From contig OY762224.2 in assembly GCA_963665265.2 (NCBI GenBank), positions 3,286,001 through 3,350,000 on the forward strand: a stretch of 64,000 nucleotides of DNA, written 5' to 3'. The stretch comes from CAXXHQ01 sp963665265 (lineage in GTDB: Bacteria; Planctomycetota; Planctomycetia; Pirellulales; Thermoguttaceae). The notes beneath the pieces are model-generated. The model worked only from the letters and a program-made list of their open reading frames with translations, made no database searches and was not told where the DNA came from. Shown here piece by piece: positions 1 to 9,125 of the stretch. Each line of letters starts with the position of its first letter. Position 1 is the first letter of the stretch. A program made the position numbers and the translations under genes.

Positions 1-345
1 CGCATATTATCTTTTAACGAATTTTTTACTTGTCCGCACGAGAAATAATTCGCATTTTCTGGGGAATGGAAAAACGATGATGATACGGAAACCCAATTGC
101 CGTTAAAACACGAGGGTATCCACATTTTCTGTGGTCTTCTGAGGAGATTGCGACGGAATCGTTTGAGGCGGTCTGACAGACCTACCGCTAACCACGATTG
201 CATTAATTCAAGTCCCCGTAAATCGGCGCCCCAATTCGCTCGATTTGCGAACTCAGTTGAAATTCGTCGTGAGCGAGCTTGTGTTTTTCGTATTCAGGGA
301 AATGAGTCTGAATCATGTGGTCTTCTTCGGATTGGAACCGCCTTA

Positions 346-993
346 TCAAATATTTGCAGCCGGACATAAACTGTCAGAGTCGATCATTAATGCGTCCAGA
401 TTCAAGAACTGAAGAAGCTGTGTTCTGCTTTTGACGGACAATTTTGCATATGCTTTGGAACGTCTTGCTTCAACGCCACGAACGCTTAAACCGAGTTCTG
501 CCGCAATTTGCACATTCGTTTTTCCTTTGACCACTCGCAACATAACGTCCAATTCGCCTTTTTTTAACGCCGAAAGTTTTTGCTTAACGAGCATATCTAC
601 GGTTCTGCAGGTCCACTTGCGTTCATCGTTGGACAAAGCGATCTTTACCTCCTCCATAAGAGAAAACGACGAAAAGGGCTTTTCAAAAAACTGGATCGCT
701 CCGTTCCGCATTGCGGATACGGCCGTCTTTACGTCGCCGTGTCCCGTAAGAACGATCGTTGGAATTTGAATCTTTCTCTGCGAGAATAGTTTTAGCAGCT
801 CCAATCCTCCCATCCCGGGCAATTTGATATCTAACACTAAGCAGGCGGGGCCAGTCGGCTGGTAATGTGCGAGGAATTTCTCCGCAGATCCAAACGCTAG
901 GATTTTTGCCTCAAGTGGCGCCATGAAGTGAACAAGGGCCTCTACCAATGCGGAATCATCATCCACAAGATATACGATCCTAGTTTTCGGCAT
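346..993 (-). CDS. FixJ/NarL-type response regulator
   Basis: Two-component response regulator of 215 aa that should activate or repress transcription after phosphorylation by the kinase encoded just upstream. The receiver domain (residues 5-120) has the acidic pair D11/D12, phospho-acceptor D55 in VLDIKLPGMGG, T83 and K105. The C-terminal part (about 148-205) is a LuxR/FixJ-type helix-turn-helix (GKTNVQIAAELGLSVRGVEA). The frame is open further upstream, but the start at 991-993 is chosen because receiver homology begins there (MPKTRIVYLVDDD). This gives a 14-bp overlap with the kinase stop, so the pair is probably translationally coupled. Domain order and pairing are those of FixJ; the target genes are unknown. 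Confidence 0.93.
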   Translation of the reverse strand: MPKTRIVYLVDDDSALVEALVHFMAPLEAKILAFGSAEKFLAHYQPTGPACLVLDIKLPGMGGLELLKLFSQRKIQIPTIVLTGHGDVKTAVSAMRNGAIQFFEKPFSSFSLMEEVKIALSNDERKWTCRTVDMLVKQKLSALKKGELDVMLRVVKGKTNVQIAAELGLSVRGVEARRSKAYAKLSVKSRTQLLQFLNLDALMIDSDSLCPAANI

Positions 994-2989
994 GATTAGT
1001 GTCCTCTTGATATTCGCATGGAAGCGTAAACGAGAAGGTGGCGCCTCGATAAGAGTTTTTGCTAGCCGATATAGAACCGCCGAGACTTTCGATAATTCGG
1101 CGACAAATCGAAAGCCCGAGTCCCAGCCCATTCGGCTTAGTTGAAAAGAAAGGGTTGAAAATCTCACTGTAGTCCAAGTCAATTCCGCAACCTACGTCGC
1201 TTATCGAAGTCGTAACGAAGCATCCGTCCGTGTGAGCTTTTACCGAGATAGTTGGCGTCGAGCAATCCGCTTGCTCCATAGCCTCGACGGCATTGCAGAC
1301 GAGATTCACTAATACTTGCTGAACGAGCGTTTTATCGCCCAACAATCGAGGGATCGAATCGGGGATGTCAACAGCCAACACGATACCTGCTTTTCTGATC
1401 TTATGTTCCAATAATGCGACTGTTTCTGCAAAAGCCTCGCCAATCGAAACGGGGGCGACCGAATTTCTTTCTTTTCCAATATAGTCTTTGAAGTGTTGAG
1501 CAACCGCAGTAGCATGGACCAAAGATTCGCCAATCCGATCCAAGGCGAGACGAATTTCACGCTGGTCGTCCAAAAGACAATTCATGACGGACCGGCTAGC
1601 GACATCAAGCCACGTCCGGGCGGCCGCCAACGGTTGATTGACGTCATGAGCTATGCAACAAGCCAACTCGCCTAGCACGGACAATCGATTGGCGTGTGAT
1701 AGTTCTAAAAACAAGGCCTCGTTACGTTCTTTGTTTCGGATTTTCTCCGTTACGTCACGAATTACGCCTCGGAAGCGAATGACTTCCCCCTGTTTGTTTT
1801 TCATCGCAGTTAACGCACAGTAAGCCACTATGACGTCGCCATTCTTTTTCTTTACTGATACGTTATATTCTCCTCTTCCGGAGCGAATGATTTTTTCCAG
1901 GATGCGTTCCCTGTCCTCTGGATATGCATAAACATCCTTGGAAAGATCAATTGCATAAAGCTCTTCTTTGGTCGAGTACCCAAGAATACCGACTACGTTC
2001 TGATTAGCTTCGACAATGCGACCATTCGGCGATGTGAAAAATAGGCCGTCAAAGGACTCTTCAAAGAAATCTCTATACTTTTCTTCGCTAGCTCTAATTG
2101 CGATATCCTCTGTCTTTTTTTCTGTAACGTCTCGCCTCGCACCAACGATGGAAAAAGCGTCTCCATCGTAACTGCTTACGGGATTCAACACTGTTGAAAA
2201 GTAACGAATTCCAAACGGGCAAGCCAATTTCTCTTCAAAGGATTGGGGTTCCCCTGTATGCATGCACGTTTGACATCGGGCGATGAGGTCGCTTGACGAT
2301 CCAACGGGTACTAACGAGCCGACGTCCATGCCTAGTAATTGTCTTTTTGTCTTTCCTGCGATTTTAAAGCTCGTCTCGTTCGCATCTAATACTCTGCTGA
2401 CGGATCCGTTGGCGAACTCAATGAGAAAAAAAGCGTCCGAGGACGAGTCCATTATGCTACGAAGGGATTGCAAAACGCTGCGGCTGGATTGTGAATTCTC
2501 GGCGTCAACATCCGCACGATTTCTTAAAGACGGAATAGGATTCAAAAAATCCTCAAAACGTTTTTGATCGGAGCGATTGAGAAAAGTGACCGTCCTCGCA
2601 AGATATGAAGCCCCTTCTAAATCACATGGCCAAGTAAAGTCCGCATCATGCTCGAACTGTATGTCATTCTGTTCCCTGCTATTAAGGTATATTACTAGTG
2701 GCTTTTTCTTGTGACCATAATTCTTTAAAATCCACTCCCTTAATTCGCTGCACTCTGAAAACAAGCTGTGGTCAATAAAAAGAGCGTCTGGAGCATATTT
2801 ATCAAGTTCTACAATACAGAATGTCGGCGCTGAGATTTCTAGAACTTTTATGTTAAGAGAATGAAAGAACGAAGCTGTCCTGGCCCTTCGCACGCTGTTT
2901 GAATCCACTACAAAGAATAATGCCGGACGACTCACGACGGCTCCTTGATAAGGTTCAGAAAACTCGATAAGTGACGTGGTCAGAATCAC
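980..2989 (-). CDS. FixL-like PAS sensor histidine kinase
   Basis: Soluble sensor kinase of 669 aa with no transmembrane segment. Residues about 20-145 look like a degenerate receiver domain (ALFFVVDSNSVRRA) without a clear phospho-aspartate. Two PAS domains follow (about 175-290 and 300-415; the second begins SEEKYRDFFEESFDGLFF). The H-box is LGELACCIAHDVNQPL with phospho-acceptor H449. The ATPase domain has the N-box near N566, DVGCGID and the G2 box NGLGLGLSICRR. This is the FixL/NtrB-like group. The second PAS does not show an obvious FixL heme histidine, so the ligand is uncertain. Cognate partner is the overlapping FixJ-type regulator. Confidence 0.92.
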   Translation of the reverse strand: MILTTSLIEFSEPYQGAVVSRPALFFVVDSNSVRRARTASFFHSLNIKVLEISAPTFCIVELDKYAPDALFIDHSLFSECSELREWILKNYGHKKKPLVIYLNSREQNDIQFEHDADFTWPCDLEGASYLARTVTFLNRSDQKRFEDFLNPIPSLRNRADVDAENSQSSRSVLQSLRSIMDSSSDAFFLIEFANGSVSRVLDANETSFKIAGKTKRQLLGMDVGSLVPVGSSSDLIARCQTCMHTGEPQSFEEKLACPFGIRYFSTVLNPVSSYDGDAFSIVGARRDVTEKKTEDIAIRASEEKYRDFFEESFDGLFFTSPNGRIVEANQNVVGILGYSTKEELYAIDLSKDVYAYPEDRERILEKIIRSGRGEYNVSVKKKNGDVIVAYCALTAMKNKQGEVIRFRGVIRDVTEKIRNKERNEALFLELSHANRLSVLGELACCIAHDVNQPLAAARTWLDVASRSVMNCLLDDQREIRLALDRIGESLVHATAVAQHFKDYIGKERNSVAPVSIGEAFAETVALLEHKIRKAGIVLAVDIPDSIPRLLGDKTLVQQVLVNLVCNAVEAMEQADCSTPTISVKAHTDGCFVTTSISDVGCGIDLDYSEIFNPFFSTKPNGLGLGLSICRRIIESLGGSISASKNSYRGATFSFTLPCEYQEDTNHAEN

Positions 2990-3461
2990 GTAGCGTCATT
3001 CAATATTTCATATAAACGGCAAGGAGTCTAGGGGGGAATGATAAGTCGAAGACCGAATAAAATGTGGTAGTTCTGGCAGGAGATACGCAGTCTAATTCTT
3101 ATTGAAGAAATGTGTGTGGTGCGAGTGTGGGATTGTCTGCTTAATGCTTGTTTTTCCAATTTATTTTTTGCAACAATCTCATCCGCAATCTACTTTTTCT
3201 CAACGTTTCGGATTCACCAAGTTCCAGATTCACCAACCCTAAGCATCAAGAAGCTCTCCTTAATGGGGGTCACAAGCTTCGTATGAGGTCAACCCCTAGC
3301 GGGGCGCTTGGCGATCTAAACGTAGCCCCAAACCCGTCAATCTGACATTTCTGTAATTAATTGTCGTCGAGGCAACGAATAGTTACGTTGTGAATGTCTC
3401 AAATGAGGGGATCACGTGCAGATTTGTTTTGTGCCATCACTCTTAGGTAAGGAGCATACTT
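2990..3461. other. Intergenic region, divergent promoters
   Basis: This 472-bp gap separates the divergent kinase and chemoreceptor genes and must hold both promoters. I see no convincing gene; a 65-codon frame at 3148-3345 lacks a ribosome binding site and protein character. The segment 3287-3307 contains a short CCCC-tagc-GGGG stem. The chemoreceptor ribosome binding site AAGGAG is at 3449-3454. Confidence 0.5.
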
Positions 3462-5852
3462 GTGCTAAAGAATTTTTCCATCCGAACCAAACTGTTCACT
3501 GTAGTCGGCGTATTAGCGGCTTTGGCCGCTGGGTTGACCGCCCTTTCGCTAAATAAGCTAAAAGGCATCGACGATCAACTCAACGAAATTGTTGACGTCA
3601 CGTCGCAAAAGGCGTTGCTTTCAGCCAACATCAATGAGGACCTCGTCCGAATCAATCGTGCCGAAAAAAATCATATTATGGCCACGAAAGACGAGGAAAT
3701 GGATCTCTATGAAAAACGAATCGCCGATCGCAAGACGGTGATGAGCGATCGATTGAAAAAGTTGGAAAATCTATCCAACGAAGAAGAAAAGAAACAGCTT
3801 GCGGAATTTCAAAAGGCATTTGGCGAGTACGAGGCGATTTTCAGTCAAGTACGAGATAATTCACGGAAAGGAACCAACAATCTCGCCGGAAGTCTCTCAC
3901 GTGGTAAAGAGCATGTCGCTCAATTTGAAGCGGCAGAGAAAGCTCTCGATAATTTCTTTGAAAAGGTCGCAAAATCCACGGACGAACAATACCAGAATTT
4001 GCATCAACTGAAGAATCAACGTGTCGAAGACGCATTAAAGGTGAGCGAGGCGAACGCAAAGCGATTGGAGCAACTTGCAGTCTGCCGTGAGGCATTGCCT
4101 CACCTGGCGAGGCACGAGAAGAATTTGATTTTGGCTACGGAAGATGCGGAGATGGATAAATTCGCCAAGTTGTATGAGGCGAAAAAGAATACCATTCTTA
4201 CGTCCTTAAGCGAACTTGAAAAGACGGCCTCTGGAGATGAAAAGAAAGAAATTGCGGCGGCTCTTCGGGCGGTAAACGATTACTCAGAGATGAATAAGAA
4301 GATTGAAAAACTTTCTCGTGAAAACACCTGTGAAGTCGCCCGAGTTCTTTCCTGCACGAAGGGGCAAGATGCCATCGACAAGGCTCAAAAAGCCATGGAG
4401 TCGATAGCCGAAGGCGCTAATAAGAGCATGGCTGCTGACAAGGAAGCGAGCGCCGAAGCTTACGCCGCCGCAAAGTGGATGATGTACTCGGTCAGCGCCA
4501 TCGGGATTATTGCGGCAATCGGTTTGGCGTTCCTCGTCGTTACGGGCATCGTCAACGCCATCCGCAAAGCTGTCGAGGTCATCACCGCCTTCGCCTCCGG
4601 CGACTACTCCAAACATTTGGAGATTGACGGCAAGGACGAAATCGCCGTGATGGCTGTCTCGCTCAACAAGGCGATCGACGCCACGGGCGACGCAATGAAC
4701 AAAATCAAGGAAGCCGCCGAACGTGATCGCCAAGCTCAGATCGAGGCAGATCGCAAGGTTAAGCACATCCTTGAGGTCGCCAACAAGGTCGGTCAAAAGG
4801 ATTACACGAAGTCGGTCGAAGTGACCGGCGAAGACGCCCTTGGTCAGCTTGGCAACGGCTTGCGAAAATTCTTCGCCGACAAACAAGAGACCGAACGTCG
4901 AGAGGAAGAAAAAGCCGCCGAAGAGCGTACCGCAGCAGAGGTCTTGCGTCGCAAAGTGGACGGTTTGCTCAATGTAGTCAGCGCCGCAGCCCAAGGCGAT
5001 CTAACCAAGCAAGTCAGAGTTGAAGGCGATGAACCGGTTGACGAGTTGGCCGGAGGCATTAAAAAGATGTTGGAAGATTTGTCCGGCGTGATCGGTCAAG
5101 TTACCGACAGCGCCATGCAATTTAACGAAGGTTCCCGAATTATCGCCGAGAGTTCGCAAACATTGGCTCAAGGCGCTCAAACGCAAAGCTCCAGCGTCGA
5201 AGAAATGACCGCCTCAATCGAGGAGTTGGAACGCTCGATCCAAGCCGTGAAGGAGAACGCCACAGAGGCGAATCGAGTCGCCTCGGACGCCAATCGCTTG
5301 GCCGAGGAGGGGGGCAAGGCCGTCCAAAAGTCAGTTGAGTCAATGTCCCAGATTCGTGAGAGTTCACAAAAGATTAGCGAGATCATTCAAGTGATTTCGG
5401 AGATCGCTAGCCAAACGAATCTTTTGGCCTTAAACGCCGCTATTGAAGCGGCACGAGCGGGCGAACACGGCATGGGATTTGCCGTCGTCGCCGACGAGGT
5501 TCGTAAACTCGCAGAGCGATCCAATCAAGCGGCCCGAGAAATCTCCACGCTCATCAAGGAATCGACTCAAACTGTGGAGCAGGGCGTTCAACTTAGTGAC
5601 GAGACCGGCAAGTCGTTGACGCAAATTATCGAAGCCGTTCAGACAACTGCAGCGAAGATCGCCGAGATCGCCGAAGCGACGGTGGAGCAAGCCGCCGGAG
5701 CCCACGAAGTGTCAAAGGCCATCCAGAGCGTAGCCCACGTCACGGAAACGTCGGCCGCAGGCAGCGAAGAACTGGCGTCCAGCAGCGAAGAGCTTGGAGC
5801 TCAATCCGTTGCGTTAAAAGACCTTGTTTCTCGATTTCAAACGAGCAAGTAA
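3462..5852 (+). CDS. Methyl-accepting chemotaxis protein
   Basis: Chemoreceptor of 796 aa that signals through CheW/CheA. It starts with GTG after a good AAGGAG (3449-3454). TM1 is about residues 11-30. The long external region (31-335) looks like a doubled four-helix-bundle sensor: the motif RAEKNHIMATKDEEMD in the first half recurs as RHEKNLILATEDAEMD in the second, the second half also carrying several cysteines. TM2 is about 340-365, followed by a HAMP segment and a second HAMP-like repeat. The cytoplasmic tip is canonical (IASQTNLLALNAAIEAARAG). The acidic, glutamate/alanine-rich tail has no CheR-tethering pentapeptide that I can see. CheW lies next downstream; no CheA gene is nearby. 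Confidence 0.95.
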   Translation: MLKNFSIRTKLFTVVGVLAALAAGLTALSLNKLKGIDDQLNEIVDVTSQKALLSANINEDLVRINRAEKNHIMATKDEEMDLYEKRIADRKTVMSDRLKKLENLSNEEEKKQLAEFQKAFGEYEAIFSQVRDNSRKGTNNLAGSLSRGKEHVAQFEAAEKALDNFFEKVAKSTDEQYQNLHQLKNQRVEDALKVSEANAKRLEQLAVCREALPHLARHEKNLILATEDAEMDKFAKLYEAKKNTILTSLSELEKTASGDEKKEIAAALRAVNDYSEMNKKIEKLSRENTCEVARVLSCTKGQDAIDKAQKAMESIAEGANKSMAADKEASAEAYAAAKWMMYSVSAIGIIAAIGLAFLVVTGIVNAIRKAVEVITAFASGDYSKHLEIDGKDEIAVMAVSLNKAIDATGDAMNKIKEAAERDRQAQIEADRKVKHILEVANKVGQKDYTKSVEVTGEDALGQLGNGLRKFFADKQETERREEEKAAEERTAAEVLRRKVDGLLNVVSAAAQGDLTKQVRVEGDEPVDELAGGIKKMLEDLSGVIGQVTDSAMQFNEGSRIIAESSQTLAQGAQTQSSSVEEMTASIEELERSIQAVKENATEANRVASDANRLAEEGGKAVQKSVESMSQIRESSQKISEIIQVISEIASQTNLLALNAAIEAARAGEHGMGFAVVADEVRKLAERSNQAAREISTLIKESTQTVEQGVQLSDETGKSLTQIIEAVQTTAAKIAEIAEATVEQAAGAHEVSKAIQSVAHVTETSAAGSEELASSSEELGAQSVALKDLVSRFQTSK

Positions 5853-5895
5853 TCGCTCGTAACGGTTGATAGAATAGTGATCTTTCTTCCAAGCG

Positions 5896-5940
5896 TTTGG
5901 CGACGAGGACAACGCCCTTCCAAGAGTCCTCGTCGCCAAA
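5896..5940 (+). terminator. Long hairpin after the chemoreceptor gene
   Basis: A perfect 15-bp inverted repeat (TTTGGCGACGAGGAC at 5896-5910 and its complement at 5926-5940) with a 15-nt loop lies 43 bp after the stop. The flanks CCAAG (5889-5893) and CTTGG (5942-5946) can extend the stem. There is no U-tract, so it may be a 3' end stabiliser or factor-dependent terminator rather than a classic intrinsic one. Confidence 0.6.
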
Positions 5941-5971
5941 ACTTGGCAGAAGTGATTGAAAAGGTAATGTT

Positions 5972-6022
5972 ACGACGGTGCGGAGTGAAAGTTCCCTCCT
6001 ATTAGCTCCGCACCGTCGTTTT
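5972..6022 (+). terminator. Second hairpin with short U-run before cheW
   Basis: A perfect 14-bp inverted repeat (ACGACGGTGCGGAG at 5972-5985, complement at 6006-6019) with a 20-nt loop ends in TTTT. It lies between the chemoreceptor and cheW, so the two genes are probably separate transcription units, or cheW is read after partial termination. Confidence 0.55.
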
Positions 6023-6153
6023 GAATAGCGCCCGACGGTGTTACGACCAGAAACGAGACAATGAGTCGACTCGACGGCGGAAGACGCTTTCTCCGTCGCT
6101 TCACTGGCGTTTCATCGATTATCCAGCAACAATTCCGTAAAGGATAAATTAAA

Positions 6154-6645
6154 ATGGCAACCAGTTCGGTTTCCGCAACAACGCTCTCCGCCAACGAAAG
6201 TCTCGATACGCTGCAGTTAGTTAGTTTTCGACTTGGTCAAGAACTGTTCGGAATCGAGATTACTAAAGTGCGTGAAATCATTCTCCTTACCGACATCACT
6301 CGCATTCCCCAGGCCGAATCTCACGTCATGGGCGTTTTGAACTTGCGAAGTAATGTAATACCGGTGATCAATCCGCAGATTCTCTTCGGGCTTTCCGAGA
6401 GCGAGCAGTCGGAAGAAAGCCGTATTATGGTTTTGCAGTCCGAGAATAAAACGGTCGGCATTATCGTCGATTCAGTAAGCGAAGTTTTGCGAGTCAAGCG
6501 AGATCAAATCGCCCCGCCGCCACCTACGGTTTCCGGGTTGGGCCGGGAGTATTTGAACGGATTGGTCAAGTTAGATCACGAATTGCTGATCCTTCTTGAC
6601 ATCGACAAATTGTTGATTGGGCAAGATCAATACGCCAATGCGTAA
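6154..6645 (+). CDS. cheW: CheW chemotaxis coupling protein
   Basis: Adaptor of 163 aa linking chemoreceptors to the histidine kinase CheA. After a short unstructured N-terminus (1-15), residues 18-160 form a single CheW-like fold: QLVSFRLGQELFGIEI, VREIILLTDITRIPQ, VMGVLNLRSNVIPVIN and the later GLGREYLNGLVKLD with LLILLDIDKLL. Length and motif order are typical. The ribosome binding site is weak (AAAGGATAAATTAAA). Context with a chemoreceptor upstream and a hemerythrin downstream suggests an aerotaxis or redox-taxis module; this is inference. Confidence 0.95.
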   Translation: MATSSVSATTLSANESLDTLQLVSFRLGQELFGIEITKVREIILLTDITRIPQAESHVMGVLNLRSNVIPVINPQILFGLSESEQSEESRIMVLQSENKTVGIIVDSVSEVLRVKRDQIAPPPPTVSGLGREYLNGLVKLDHELLILLDIDKLLIGQDQYANA

Positions 6646-6756
6646 GTGGTCCAGATATTTCCCGGCTTCTATTACGACGATCAGGTGAATTCCGTTAAGG
6701 CTTCAAGAGTGTACTCAACTTCCCTGCCGAAACTCCAAAGATAAGGAGTGCGTGAT

Positions 6757-7164
6757 ATGGCATTGCTGGTATGGAATGAAAATATGAGCGTGGGCGTAGC
6801 CGGATTAGACGTCCACCATAAAAGGCTGATCCTGCTCGTGAGAGATTTGAATGACGCCATGCTCGCCGGTAAGGGAAAAGACGTTCTCGGCAATATTTTC
6901 TCCGATCTGATAAATTATACGAAAACGCATTTTGCGGCTGAAGAGAAGTATTTCGATCAATTCGGCTATCCTGCGTCCGATTTTCACAAACAAGAGCACA
7001 GGCGACTCGTGCAAAAAGTGACGGATTTTCAAAAGCAATTTGAAGACGGGAAAATCGGACTTTCCTTACAAGTCATGGATTTTTTGTCTGATTGGTTGCT
7101 TAACCACATCCAAAAAGAGGACAAGAAATACGGCTCGTTCTTCAACGAAAAAGGATTTTTTTAG
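6757..7164 (+). CDS. Bacteriohemerythrin
   Basis: Single-domain hemerythrin of 135 aa, a non-heme di-iron protein that binds oxygen reversibly. Predicted iron ligands are all present: H21, H58, E62 (HFAAEE), H77, H81 (HKQEH), H117 and D122 (HIQKEDKKY). The ATG at 6757 is chosen over an in-frame GTG at 6748 because AAGGAG (6743-6748) is then 8 bp upstream. It follows cheW by about 110 bp. Free-standing bacteriohemerythrins next to chemotaxis genes usually serve oxygen delivery or sensing. Confidence 0.94.
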   Translation: MALLVWNENMSVGVAGLDVHHKRLILLVRDLNDAMLAGKGKDVLGNIFSDLINYTKTHFAAEEKYFDQFGYPASDFHKQEHRRLVQKVTDFQKQFEDGKIGLSLQVMDFLSDWLLNHIQKEDKKYGSFFNEKGFF

Positions 7165-7295
7165 TTATCAACCCAGAGGCGGAGTTGCCAGAATCGCTAT
7201 CGCTTCCACGATTAAGAACGTAAATCTTAAGAGAAATACGCTACGATAATTAGCCTTCTCAGCATGTTTTGAGAAGCGCTGGCAAGGCGAGCGTC

Positions 7296-7332
7296 CGACG
7301 CAATTCACCGTGCATCGTGAAAGATTGCGTCG
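7296..7332. repeat. Strong hairpin downstream of hemerythrin gene
   Basis: CGACGCAATTCAC at 7296-7308 pairs with GTGAAAGATTGCGTCG at 7317-7332, leaving a two-base bulge and an eight-base loop. There is no U-tract. It may terminate or stabilise the hemerythrin transcript. Confidence 0.5.
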
Positions 7333-7360
7333 TTCCAAAATCTTGCCAAATAAAATATGT

Positions 7361-7519
7361 CCGCCATATCGGTCTAATCATCCTTCCAAGCGGTGGAGAA
7401 ACGAAGACGGGAAAATCGGAATTGCTTATCAAATGATGCCAATCTTTATCCCTTACCTATAATTCCGACCGCTAGTTCCCGTCTCATTTCAAAATCGTCA
7501 AATCGGACCGATATGGCGG
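7361..7519. mobile_element. 159-bp nested inverted-repeat element, MITE-like
   Basis: The ends are perfect 14-bp inverted repeats (CCGCCATATCGGTC at 7361-7374, complement at 7506-7519). Inside are further inverted pairs: AGACGGGAA against TTCCCGTCT and TCGGAATT against AATTCCGA. The whole segment can therefore fold nearly end to end. It has no coding capacity. A non-autonomous transposable element or large structured element is likely; no flanking target duplication is obvious. Confidence 0.45.
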
Positions 7520-7957
7520 CATTTTCTTTCAGCATTGCCCTTAATATCCGCTCTCATGTCACGGAAAGAGACGGCGTTCAACCGTCGCACAAATCTGTCG
7601 CATAGCGATCCGGATGGGGTCGCCGAACATAATCTGAGCGTTGAAGAGCGAAAGCTGCTTGGCTTAACAAAAACGCCGGAACGTCATCCGCCAATCGAGG
7701 TGGCGAACATCTAAACCTGGCATGAGGACGGGCAGAACAAAGTCGGGGTGTTTCGTATCACTTTGGTTCGACTTGTGCGATAACATTTCCTGTAATAACT
7801 GTTGTGATCGGAAAGGTAGCCAAAAAATATGCGACCTTTTTCTTGGAACCACGGCACCCGGGAGCTAGAAATCGATTTTAAGGCACCTGGAAGCGTATTT
7901 GGAGAATCCAAAACAAAAAAATGGTCGGGGAGTCGAGCGGATACTTTTGATTGTTTT

Positions 7958-8320
7958 TTAATCGTTCTGAGTCTCCAGCAACGTCTCCAGTTCCTCTTTC
8001 GTCAATCTGCCCTCGCAGCGACCGTTTTTCTCTAAGTTCTTCCAAAAATACTTTCGCTCGTCCTCAACGTGTTTTTCGACATCGTCCCGGGTGTAAAACC
8101 CCATCTTGCTTGCCCAATAGCGACCTTCTCCGAGACCGTACATGATCGAGATTATTTTTTCATCTTTGGGACGAGGCGATTTGTCCGTGTTGTAGGAGAT
8201 AACGGCAATTTCGTCGTCTCTGATGCTGACGACGTGAATGCTCTCTTGAGTTCCGGCAACTGAGCGTCGGGTTCGCTCGTCAAGGGCGGCATTGAGCTTT
8301 TCAGTAACCTCTGGTTTCAT
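7958..8320 (-). CDS. Hypothetical protein, 120 aa
   Basis: I do not recognise a family. The protein is soluble, strongly charged and mostly helical. Its N-terminus (MKPEVTEKLNAALDERTRR) is followed by a hydrophobic beta-like stretch (SIHVVSIRDDEIAVISY) and an acidic C-terminal helix (LTKEELETLLETQND). The start is supported by CGGAGAAC about 6 bp upstream. Codon use looks like neighbouring genes. It is separated from the SRAP gene, on the same strand, by a 17-bp-stem hairpin. Confidence 0.7.
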   Translation of the reverse strand: MKPEVTEKLNAALDERTRRSVAGTQESIHVVSIRDDEIAVISYNTDKSPRPKDEKIISIMYGLGEGRYWASKMGFYTRDDVEKHVEDERKYFWKNLEKNGRCEGRLTKEELETLLETQND

Positions 8321-8386
8321 GTGTTCTCCGTTTTGGATGGACAGTCCTGGTATTTAGACGTTTGCTTGATGAATATGCGGGGTATT

Positions 8387-8427
8387 TCTTTTCCTTTCTG
8401 TCGGGTTGTTCGACAGAAAGGAAAAGA
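8387..8427 (-). terminator. Perfect 17-bp hairpin between two minus-strand genes
   Basis: TCTTTTCCTTTCTGTCG (8387-8403) and its exact complement (8411-8427) enclose a seven-base loop. It starts 24 bp after the stop of the SRAP gene. The purine/pyrimidine bias of the arms gives an A-rich or U-rich flank depending on strand, so it is a plausible terminator for the SRAP gene. Confidence 0.7.
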
Positions 8428-8450
8428 TGGTCCGCCAAAGCGACAGAACG

Positions 8451-9125
8451 TCAAAATAGTTCCCGCTGCGGCAGAATACAGTCCGGAGAATCGTGCAACG
8501 GCGAATTTACGGCGGAGCCGACCGGAATTGCGACCATCTCGCTCTCCGTGTAAGGAACGAGCAGCGACTTTAAATCGAAGGTATCTTCAGCCTTCGCATC
8601 CAACCAAGTTGTTGCGGAAGAATTTGAAAGAACGACCGGCATCCGATCATGAATCTCAGCGGTAACTTCGTTCGGCGTCGTTGTGATGATGGTGCATGAC
8701 TCAATCGTCGTTTGGGACTTAGACCAGCGCTCCCAAAGCCCTGCAAATACAAACGGTCGTTCGTCGGCCATCCTGATGAAATAAGGTTGCTTTCGCTTGC
8801 CGTTCTTTTTCCACTCGTAATACCCGTCGGCAAGAACGACGCACCGGCGAGATTTCAGGGCGTTTTTGAAGGAGGATTTTTCGTCGATAGTCTCGGCACG
8901 GGCGTTGATTAGGCGATTGCCAATGCGAATGTCATCAGCCCAAGACGGCACCAGTCCCCAACGAAGCATCGCCAGTTCCCTCATTCCGGTATCAACGGAG
9001 TTTCTGATCACGGCGACCGATTGGGAGGGGGCGATATTAAACCTCGGCTCCCAATCAAGTTCCGTCTCGACGGCGAATATCTGCAGAAAGGCGTTGAGTT
9101 CTTGAAGCGTGTACCGTCCGCACAT
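8451..9125 (-). CDS. yedK: SRAP family protein (YedK/HMCES)
   Basis: SOS-response-associated peptidase family protein of 224 aa. Members protect abasic sites in single-stranded DNA by forming a covalent thiazolidine link through the N-terminal cysteine. Here M1 must be removed to expose C2 (MCGRYTL). Other conserved residues are N74 (INARAET), E104 (GYYEW) and H159 (IHDRMPVVL). Length is normal. It lies alone between hairpins. I could not identify a LexA-type operator with confidence upstream. yedK-like genes also occur often on mobile elements. Confidence 0.95.
   Translation of the reverse strand: MCGRYTLQELNAFLQIFAVETELDWEPRFNIAPSQSVAVIRNSVDTGMRELAMLRWGLVPSWADDIRIGNRLINARAETIDEKSSFKNALKSRRCVVLADGYYEWKKNGKRKQPYFIRMADERPFVFAGLWERWSKSQTTIESCTIITTTPNEVTAEIHDRMPVVLSNSSATTWLDAKAEDTFDLKSLLVPYTESEMVAIPVGSAVNSPLHDSPDCILPQRELF

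Larger units (their letters stand above)
7165..7957. other. Gene-poor region with inverted repeats
   Basis: This gap of about 790 bp contains several short frames in both directions but none with a ribosome binding site and convincing protein sequence. It does contain two structured segments (7296-7332 and 7361-7519) listed separately. The rest shows nothing I can name. Confidence 0.5.

Noticed and set aside
97..369. 90-codon plus-strand frame at the window start
   Set aside because: TTG start, no ribosome binding site, arginine-rich composition typical of a chance frame, and it overlaps the end of the response regulator gene.
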